Below are positions 1 through 5,691 of a DNA stretch of 28,246 nt, piece by piece. A program made the position numbers and the translations under genes. Position 1 is the first letter of the stretch; each line of letters starts with the position of its first letter. Under the pieces are notes generated by a model. It was not told the DNA's origin and ran no database searches. It saw nothing but the letters and a program-made list of their open reading frames with translations. Source of the DNA: an uncultured Prevotellaceae bacterium (GTDB taxonomy: Bacteria; Bacteroidota; Bacteroidia; Bacteroidales; Muribaculaceae); contig CALBLR010000424.1 of assembly GCA_937896015.1 (NCBI GenBank), forward strand, positions 1-28,246, in the 5' to 3' direction.

Positions 1-948
1 TTTTAGGCGGTCGGTCATCAGGCGGCACACGGCCATGTGCACGTCATACCACTTCACGCCGGGACGCGCCACTTGCAGCACGTAGTCGTGGCAAGCCTCC
101 ACTATGCTGTATATCTCCAGCTGTCGTTGGGTGAACTTGCCGCTCACGGGATAGGTGCGGGTGTTGTCGCTGCAATAGTTGCTCATGGTTTCGGCTCCGG
201 CATCGCACAGTGCAAGGCGGCCGGCCTCAAGCGGGGCCAGCGAGGGGTTGCCGTGCATGATTTCGCCGTGCTGCGAGAATATGGTGGCGAAGCTCACCTT
301 TGAGCCAAGCGAGTGGGCCACGCCGTCCACTTGTCCGCCCACGTATTTCTCGGTGACTCCAGGGCGCGTGAGGCGCATGGCGGTGGTGTGCATCTGGTAG
401 CCGATGGCGCAGGCGCGCTCAATTTCTTCGATCTCCTGTGGCTCCTTCACCGAGCGCATCTTCACCACGGCCATTATCAGGTCCATTGAGGCCAGTGTGG
501 TCTGCTGGCTGGGGTGTATGCCCAGCAGTTCCTGAATCTGTATTTTGTTGTCGAAGCGGTAGGGGGGCAGGAAGTGCACCCTGCGGCAGTGGTTCTTGGC
601 CTCGTCGGTGATGGTGGCAAGTTGCGCCAGCGGCGCGCTGTGGGCCACACCCACCTGGGCGGCCATGTGGGCCACGCTGTCCACCGAGCCATACCACACG
701 ATGTCGTCGATCGATATGTCGTCGCCCAGCAGTGTCTCGGTGTCGTTGTCAACATCAATCACGCCCACAAGCCCGTCGCGGTTCTGACCGAAGTAGTAGA
801 GAAATGTGGAGTCTTGGCGGAAGGGATAATATGCATTCGACGGATAGTTGCAGGGCGACTCGTTGTTGCCAAACAGCAATATCACACCGCTCTTAACGAG
901 CTTTTTAAGCTCGGCGCGGCGGCGCACGTAGGTTTCTTTGCTAAACAT
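1..948 (-). CDS. pepP: Xaa-Pro aminopeptidase (M24B), C-terminus outside window
   Basis: This gene encodes an M24B metallo-aminopeptidase that removes an N-terminal residue preceding proline, probably in the cytoplasm since no signal peptide is visible. The visible 316 residues begin MFSKETYVRRRAEL and cover the N-terminal AMP_N-type domain (about 1-170) and the first part of the pita-bread catalytic domain. The segment CDAGAETMSNYCSDNTRTYP carries the first two expected metal ligands, Asp249 and Asp261, followed by the family-typical TRTYPVSG. IMHGNPS upstream fits the substrate-binding His region. The remaining metal ligands (His, Glu, Glu) lie beyond the window edge; family members are usually 430-470 residues. 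The start at 948 is the only Met that opens with the normal family N-terminus, and a predicted promoter (991-1021) lies just upstream. The frame has no stop or frameshift, so the truncation is only the window boundary. Confidence 0.93.
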   Translation of the reverse strand, partial: MFSKETYVRRRAELKKLVKSGVILLFGNNESPCNYPSNAYYPFRQDSTFLYYFGQNRDGLVGVIDVDNDTETLLGDDISIDDIVWYGSVDSVAHMAAQVGVAHSAPLAQLATITDEAKNHCRRVHFLPPYRFDNKIQIQELLGIHPSQQTTLASMDLIMAVVKMRSVKEPQEIEEIERACAIGYQMHTTAMRLTRPGVTEKYVGGQVDGVAHSLGSKVSFATIFSQHGEIMHGNPSLAPLEAGRLALCDAGAETMSNYCSDNTRTYPVSGKFTQRQLEIYSIVEACHDYVLQVARPGVKWYDVHMAVCRLMTDRLK

Positions 949-990
949 AAGCTATATTCGTTTAGGTGGTTGTTTTTTTCTTTCAATGGG

Positions 991-1021
991 TAAAATTAGC
1001 ACACGTGGGCGGCAAATGCAA
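991..1021 (-). promoter_or_regulatory. Predicted Bacteroidetes-type promoter of the aminopeptidase gene
   Basis: Reading the minus strand, TTG (1021-1019) is followed after exactly 20 bases by TAATTTTA (998-991). This resembles the Bacteroidetes -33/-7 pair TTTG/TAnnTTTG with one departure at the last position. A transcript would start near 985, leaving a leader of about 35-40 bases. Prediction by pattern only. Confidence 0.45.
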
Positions 1022-1065
1022 GTGTTTGTCCGCATTTTGCGGCACTAAGCCACGAGAAAGCATGA

Positions 1066-1117
1066 AAAGCAAGGCGTCCGCCTCCCTGACTGTGCCGGGA
1101 GGCGGACGCCTTGCTTT
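1066..1117 (-). terminator. Long hairpin terminator after the 918-residue protein gene
   Basis: A perfect 21-base inverted repeat (1066-1086 with 1097-1117) encloses a 10-base loop. On the minus strand the stem ends in GCTTTTC, a short T run, 26 bases past the stop codon at 1143. It separates the 918-residue protein gene from the aminopeptidase promoter. Confidence 0.85.
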
Positions 1118-1142
1118 AATGCTCAGTGTGATAAGCGCTGCG

Positions 1143-3899
1143 TCAGAACGCGCGTTTTTCGGTGGTCACGCGGCCGCTGGTGTAGGTGGTGACCACGATG
1201 TTCATGCCGCTGAAGGCTTCGCCCGATGCCATGCCCTGCAGGTTGTAGTAGCGCACGCTCTGCACCTGCTCGCTGGTGCTGACGCTGTCGATGCCGGTGA
1301 TAGTGCCCTGGTTGAACTGGACGGCAAATTTGCGCTCGGCCACGTAGTAGTTTGCGTTGTCGTCGCCCTTGCCGCGGCAGTAGAAGCGCACCCGGTAGTT
1401 CACCGTCTTTGTCTCGTTGCTCTTGAGCACGTTGTCGATGAAGAGGTCTTTCACCTCGAGCTCGCCGGGAGCCGTCTCGGTGAACATGTAGTTGCCTTCT
1501 ACATTGGGGTTGCCGTTGCCCTTATACTGGTCGGGGGTGAGCATGGTCTCGGTGCCGTCGCTGTTCACGCGCCACACGCGGAAGGCCACAGGCTCCATAA
1601 GGCTGCTATACATGCCGGTGGCGTTGAAACTGGTGCTGAATCCCATTTTCCACGAGTGCTCGTCGTAGGCAAACGGGTTGGTCTTCAGTGTCTGCGCCGA
1701 GCTCAGTTGCACGCCCAGCAGGTCGAGCGTGGTCTTGTTGGCTCCATAGGTGTTGGTGGTGCTGTCGGGTGCCACGGCGCTGATAATGGGGTAGAATGTG
1801 CCCTCGTTGTATTTTGCCTGGCGCAGGTCGTCGTAGACGGTGGCTGTGCCGGCCGGCTGGTTGTCGGCGATGCAGTGGTCGAGGTTGTCGTTTTCAGTGT
1901 TACGCACCAGCCACGAGTAGGTGCCGTTTTTGGCGCGTTGGATGTCGGCAAACTTCACTGTGCCGCCATCGTCCTCGCGATACATGGCATAGCTGCGCAC
2001 CTCCACTGCGTTTTCGGTGGTGGCTGTCACTGTCACGCTTTTGTCGAGGCTGAGGCTGTGGTCGGTGTCGGCCAGGTATTCGCTTTCGGTGTAATGGGTG
2101 AGCGCGGCTGTGTAGCTGGTCTTGTACACGTTGAAGCGCACCACGTTGCTGTACACGTCTTTCAGCTCCTCGCCGGCAATTGCCTTGGCGGGCTTGAACA
2201 CCACCTTGTAGTCGTAGTAGGACTTGTGGTCGTTTTTGGCGGTCGAGGCCGTGAACTCGTCGTCCACGCTGAAGTTGCCAAAGTCGAGCTCGCCCGTGCG
2301 CGAGGGGGCGGAGAACGTGCCGCTCACAGGCTCGGTGGCCGTGAGCTGGTTCTGGCGCGTGAGTGTGTAGGCAAAGTTCCAGCAGCTGTCGGTGGCCACT
2401 GCCGTGCCAAACTTTATGGTGGCTATCGGGGTGCTCGCATCGTCGCTTATGCGGTAGAGCACAAACTCGGTGGCGTTGTCTTCAATCAGGTCGCCCGTCA
2501 CGTTGGTGCCCACAGTGTTGTTGAGAGTGATGTTGTTCTTATACTGGTTCTCCTCCTTGGCCACGCTGTAGGTGCTGCTGTACGAGCCGCCAATGTTCAG
2601 GCTCAGGCGCTCGTAAGGGTCCCAGCCGGGAATCACCACGCTGGCCTTGTTGCTCTCCACGTGGTTGAATTCCACTCCTGTGGGCTTGCCCGTCACAATG
2701 TAGGTGATGCCGCGGCCGCTCGGGTTCTGCGGCTCCACGTAGGTGTAGGTGTAGTCGTGCAGCGGCTCGGAGTTCATAGGCTTGGCTTCGGCCACGCCGT
2801 TCACCACGCGGTAGATGTAGAAGTCTTGCTCCACCTTGCTGTCCGACAGCTTGTCGAGGCCCGAAGTCCAGTTGAGCGTCACGCTATACTGGTGGTCTTC
2901 GGCATTGCCCTTCTGCGAGGCCTGTGCGCTGAGCACAATGCTGTAGGCGTTGAACTGCGGGCGGTATAGCGGATTGTAGCTTGAATACTCGCCATTGTTG
3001 TGGCGCATGCTCCACTCGATGAATCTGAAGTCGGGAATGAACACATCGAGGTTCGACATTGTTTGGCCCGCATCGCTCGCTCCCGTGCCCATGGTCACCC
3101 AGTGCCCGGCGTTGACGGGCACCGATGTGCACTCGTGGTTCACTTGAAACAGTTCCCCGTTGTTCACCCTCTGGTAGAAGTTGTTGGGTGTGGTGCCGGC
3201 TCCGGATAATGCTGTGGGGCTGAACTCCTCAAACATCTGGTAGAATGGAGGCTCTCCCGTGGCACCGCGTGCGTGTGCGCCCTTGCCCATCACAAAGAAG
3301 CGGTTGTAGGTGCCGCTCACGTTATACACCACGCCGGGATTGTAGGTGCTGTCAGTGCTGTCATACTCCTTGCCGTCGCGCCTGATGCGGAACCCGTTGG
3401 TGAGCACCTTCACCGACTTGATGTATTTATACATCAGCTGGCTCACTTTATCGTCAGGATATTTTGTGGCTTCGTCGCTGGGATAGTTGTCTTTCACTTC
3501 CACCACCAGCATGGTCTGCTCCTCATCGTCGTTGGTGGGTGGGGTGGTGTTGGTGAAATTCCAGGTGGGCACGGTACTGGCATAATTGACTGCGCCACGG
3601 TTGTAGATGTCGCCTATTACCGGCGAAGAGTACTTCTTGCCGGGAAAGTCGGGGTTGGTGTAGATGAGTGTGATCATGGCTTTGATTTGCTCGGGCTCGG
3701 TGGCGCGCTCGGTGAGGTTGCTCACGTGCTCAGTGCCGGCCTTGTCGGTCCATGAGTAGTTGTATTTTTCAAAGAAAGCCTTGGTGCACTTCAAGGCTAT
3801 GGGCTGCAGCGGGGCCGACCCACTCTCGGCGGCCATGGCAGCGGTGCAGCCGAGCCACACGCAGGTTGCGGCTGCTAACGTCTTAAGTTTGTGTAACAT
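1143..3899 (-). CDS. Large secreted surface protein with variant C-terminal sorting-like tail
   Basis: A 918-residue protein of unknown function. It begins with a clear signal peptide (basic MLHKLK, a hydrophobic run, then AAMAAES around residue 22-25). The N-terminal third (about 35-270) resembles no domain I can name; it contains the run FVMGKGAHARG and a MFEEFSPT segment. Residues about 330-405 look fibronectin-III-like (SVTLNWTS and FYIYRVVNG), and further beta-rich repeats follow. The last 50 residues (GIDSVSTSEQ, YYNLQG, IVVTTYTSGRVTTEKRAF) match the short tail seen on many Bacteroidales surface proteins, though the usual GIY/GVY before the final strand is replaced by GMN. It is transcribed alone, between the hairpin at 1066-1117 and the AT-rich intergenic region. 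I infer export by T9SS or a related route. Confidence 0.85.
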   Translation of the reverse strand: MLHKLKTLAAATCVWLGCTAAMAAESGSAPLQPIALKCTKAFFEKYNYSWTDKAGTEHVSNLTERATEPEQIKAMITLIYTNPDFPGKKYSSPVIGDIYNRGAVNYASTVPTWNFTNTTPPTNDDEEQTMLVVEVKDNYPSDEATKYPDDKVSQLMYKYIKSVKVLTNGFRIRRDGKEYDSTDSTYNPGVVYNVSGTYNRFFVMGKGAHARGATGEPPFYQMFEEFSPTALSGAGTTPNNFYQRVNNGELFQVNHECTSVPVNAGHWVTMGTGASDAGQTMSNLDVFIPDFRFIEWSMRHNNGEYSSYNPLYRPQFNAYSIVLSAQASQKGNAEDHQYSVTLNWTSGLDKLSDSKVEQDFYIYRVVNGVAEAKPMNSEPLHDYTYTYVEPQNPSGRGITYIVTGKPTGVEFNHVESNKASVVIPGWDPYERLSLNIGGSYSSTYSVAKEENQYKNNITLNNTVGTNVTGDLIEDNATEFVLYRISDDASTPIATIKFGTAVATDSCWNFAYTLTRQNQLTATEPVSGTFSAPSRTGELDFGNFSVDDEFTASTAKNDHKSYYDYKVVFKPAKAIAGEELKDVYSNVVRFNVYKTSYTAALTHYTESEYLADTDHSLSLDKSVTVTATTENAVEVRSYAMYREDDGGTVKFADIQRAKNGTYSWLVRNTENDNLDHCIADNQPAGTATVYDDLRQAKYNEGTFYPIISAVAPDSTTNTYGANKTTLDLLGVQLSSAQTLKTNPFAYDEHSWKMGFSTSFNATGMYSSLMEPVAFRVWRVNSDGTETMLTPDQYKGNGNPNVEGNYMFTETAPGELEVKDLFIDNVLKSNETKTVNYRVRFYCRGKGDDNANYYVAERKFAVQFNQGTITGIDSVSTSEQVQSVRYYNLQGMASGEAFSGMNIVVTTYTSGRVTTEKRAF

Positions 3900-4219
3900 A
3901 ATGAATCTTAGTTGTACTATCTTTTCGTATTATCAGTTGTTTTTTCTTTGCTGTGTTTGATTAATTAATACAAAATGTCGAAAACAATAATACAACGGCA
4001 AAACGGAACAAAAATTGTTAAACAAGTCAAAAAAAAAACATAATCATTGTTTTCTGCACAATATGCGAAATATGGACCACTACCGCCCAGCCCGTTCGTC
4101 AAAAACGTTACATGTAACACTTTTGGCGAACGGACTGGGCGGAGCTTGTGCAAAATGCCTACGTTCCACACAATTTTGTCGTGATTTGGTTATAATAGGT
4201 GTGGCGGTTTCGTTCTGCA
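3900..4219. other. AT-rich intergenic region with one palindromic repeat
   Basis: These 320 bases separate the start of the 918-residue protein gene from the stop of the ATPase gene. No plausible coding sequence is present; the short open frames here lack family resemblance and cross the palindrome. Contents: an A/T-rich stretch (about 3900-4060) that should hold the promoter of the 918-residue gene, although I found no convincing TAnnTTTG box; a weak 9-base inverted repeat (3980-3988 with 4046-4054); and the 60-base palindrome listed separately. Confidence 0.7.
4083..4142. repeat. Palindromic repeat copy 1, beyond the ATPase stop
   Basis: A 60-base near-perfect palindrome centred between 4112 and 4113 on GTTACATGTAAC. 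Only four of 30 pairs are imperfect. In minus-strand RNA (the ATPase transcript) three of these four become G-U wobbles, against one in plus-strand RNA. It starts 78 bases past the ATPase stop codon and could act as its terminator hairpin, although no T tract follows. It shares 34 identical bases in the same orientation with copy 2 (4092-4125 equals 5544-5577). Confidence 0.9.
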
Positions 4220-5473
4220 CTACACCGAAAGGCTGTCGTTATTCATCAAAAAGTCGTAGATGTTCATGATTGTAATACCTTTTTGGGTTTGATAAGTAGG
4301 CGTTGGTGTGCCAACGACAATATATTTTGGAAAATTGTCGTTGATGCGTGAGAGCGAATTTAACTCTTGCTCCATTTTTTCGTTTGTTGGCAATGCGTAT
4401 GCCGACTGAATGTAGCATCGCTTATATCCCTGATTGCAGACAAAGTCAACCTCCAGAGTGGAACGTAGCCGCCTTCCATCACCGGCATCGCGGGTTATGG
4501 AAAGTTGTCCAACGTCTACCGAAAGTCCCCTCAGCCGCAGTTCATTGTAGATGGCATTTTCAAGCAGGTGGGTGAATTCTGTTTGTCTGAAATTGATGCG
4601 TGCGTTTCTTAGCCCTAAATCTGTGAAGTAATATTTCGATGGCGTGTCGATGTACTTATTTCCCTTGATGTCATATCTCACCGACTTTTCTATGAGAAAT
4701 GCATCTTGAAGCAGGTCGAGATACGTTTTAATGGTGTCTTTCGACAAATTGCTTTTCTTTACCGACCTGAAGCAATTCTCTAACTTTGAGGGATTTGTCA
4801 GGCAGCCTATGTTTGAGGCGATTAAACTTATCAATTCTTCAAGGTCATCGTCCTTTTGGATTGAATATCGCTCCTTGATGTCGCTGATATAGGTGTGGGC
4901 AAACAAGCTGTTGAGGTATTCAGCCTTTTGCTGCTCGTCATTCATAATCACTGCTTGTGGCAGCCCGCCAAATGTGAGGTATTCGTTGAGCAAAGCTTCT
5001 CTGTCACCACTTTTTACTGTGGAAAATTCCTGGAAACTAAGCGGTGTGATGTGTATTTCATCACCGCGTCCCCTGAATTTTGTAATCACGTCCTTTGACA
5101 GAAACTTGGCATTGCTCCCAGTGACATACACATCGGCATTTGGAATCTTTAGGTAGCTGTTGAGCACGTCTTCAAATTCCGTGACAAGTTGAACCTCGTC
5201 AAGCAGAATGTAGTACTTCTGTTTGTCGGTCATTCTTGAGTCGATGTGTGCCAGCAGCGCGTCAGGATCTCTTAATAAAGCGTTTCTGCGGTCTTCAAGG
5301 TCTACCTTTATAATGTGTTGCTCGTCTACTCCTATCGATAGCAGATAGTTGCGGAACAGTGTGAACAGCAGATACGACTTGCCGCACCTGCGCAGCCCGG
5401 TAACTACTTTAATCATTCCATTGCCCATTCGGGCAATAATTCTGTTAAGGTGTATGTCGCGTTTAATTTCCAT
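4220..5473 (-). CDS. AAA-family ATPase with DUF4143-type C-terminal domain (COG1373-like)
   Basis: A 417-residue predicted ATPase of the abundant but poorly understood AAA/DUF4143 group. Visible elements: Walker A GLRRCGKS (26-33), Walker B ILLDE (89-93), a sensor-1-like TGSN (118-121), GRGDEIHITPLSFQEF typical of the group, and a C-terminal domain with EVDFVCNQGYKRCYIQSAY, matching the degenerate PD-(D/E)XK-like core of DUF4143. No signal peptide or membrane segment is seen. Base composition differs from its neighbours: 60-base samples at 4681 and 4861 are 40% and 43% GC, against 72% at 8101, suggesting transfer. It is a single-gene unit. Its ATG (5473-5471) is the last three bases of palindrome copy 3, copy 2 lies just upstream, and copy 1 lies past the stop. 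Biological role unknown. An overlapping ATG seven bases upstream is in another frame and stops at once. Confidence 0.9.
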   Translation of the reverse strand: MEIKRDIHLNRIIARMGNGMIKVVTGLRRCGKSYLLFTLFRNYLLSIGVDEQHIIKVDLEDRRNALLRDPDALLAHIDSRMTDKQKYYILLDEVQLVTEFEDVLNSYLKIPNADVYVTGSNAKFLSKDVITKFRGRGDEIHITPLSFQEFSTVKSGDREALLNEYLTFGGLPQAVIMNDEQQKAEYLNSLFAHTYISDIKERYSIQKDDDLEELISLIASNIGCLTNPSKLENCFRSVKKSNLSKDTIKTYLDLLQDAFLIEKSVRYDIKGNKYIDTPSKYYFTDLGLRNARINFRQTEFTHLLENAIYNELRLRGLSVDVGQLSITRDAGDGRRLRSTLEVDFVCNQGYKRCYIQSAYALPTNEKMEQELNSLSRINDNFPKYIVVGTPTPTYQTQKGITIMNIYDFLMNNDSLSV

Positions 5474-5510
5474 TCTTCATTTTTGTTACATGTAACACTT
5501 TTGACGAATG
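5471..5510. repeat. Palindromic repeat copy 3, fused to the ATPase start codon
   Basis: A 40-base imperfect palindrome centred between 5490 and 5491 on GTTACATGTAAC, with outer arms CATTC/GAATG. It shares 26 identical bases (5485-5510) with copy 2 (5559-5584). The start-proximal arm has diverged, and the arm's outer end supplies the ATG of the ATPase gene. It directly abuts the predicted -7 box at 5511-5518, so a bound protein would cover the transcription start. Confidence 0.85.
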
Positions 5511-5518
5511 CAAAGTTA
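5511..5518 (-). promoter_or_regulatory. Predicted -7 box of the ATPase gene
   Basis: On the minus strand this reads TAACTTTG, a perfect match to TAnnTTTG. No good TTTG is found 20 bases upstream. The box is sandwiched between palindrome copies 3 (5471-5510) and 2 (5546-5583), consistent with the palindromes being operators. Transcription would start near 5505, inside copy 3, giving a leader of about 30 bases. Confidence 0.45.
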
Positions 5519-5545
5519 TAAATAATTTGTAGAATGTGCCAGTCC

Positions 5546-5583
5546 GTTCGTCAAAAACGTTACATGTAACACTTTTGACGAAT
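5546..5583. repeat. Palindromic repeat copy 2, upstream of the ATPase promoter
   Basis: A palindrome centred between 5564 and 5565 on GTTACATGTAAC, with TTCGTCAAAA arms. It is 34/34 identical with copy 1 over 5544-5577 and 26/26 identical with copy 3 over 5559-5584. All three copies have the same orientation, judged by the asymmetric bases beside the core (ACG before, ACTTTTG after). Its centre is 74 bp from that of copy 3. Confidence 0.9.
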
Positions 5584-5617
5584 GAGCAGTGCATGGTGGG
5601 CGGCTTGCCCCGCAATG

Positions 5618-5664
5618 CAAAAAAACAGTGGGCCGCCCGCCGAATTGCTCGGTGGGCGGCCCGC
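5618..5664 (-). terminator. Rho-independent terminator of the two-gene adhesin operon
   Basis: The stem pairs 5628-5643 with 5649-5664 (GGGCCGCCC arms, two G-U pairs, 5-base loop). On the minus strand it is followed within three bases by seven T residues (5625-5619). It lies 28 bases past the stop codon of the PKD-domain protein gene and is the most canonical terminator in the window. Confidence 0.92.
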
Positions 5665-5691
5665 TGAAAATGCGTTATGCGGACTGGAAAA

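Noticed and set aside
966..2969. A 667-codon open frame on the plus strand opposite the 918-residue protein gene
   Set aside because: Its product is an Ala/Val/His/Gly-rich string without domains. It arises because the GC-rich minus-strand gene leaves few stops in this opposite frame. The minus-strand frame has a signal peptide, a sorting tail and a terminator.
3980..4054. A 9-base inverted repeat (GAAAACAAT with ATTGTTTTC) with a 57-base gap
   Set aside because: A/T-rich, short and widely separated; expected by chance in this AT-rich stretch.
4015..4269. Small open frames across palindrome copy 1
   Set aside because: They run through the palindrome and the end of the ATPase gene, lack initiation context and resemble no protein.
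4083..5583. Reading the palindromes as terminal inverted repeats of a classical insertion sequence
   Set aside because: Each copy is itself a palindrome and all copies share one orientation. The enclosed gene is an ATPase without a transposase DDE or HUH signature, and no target-site duplication is seen. A non-classical mobile unit stays open as a hypothesis.
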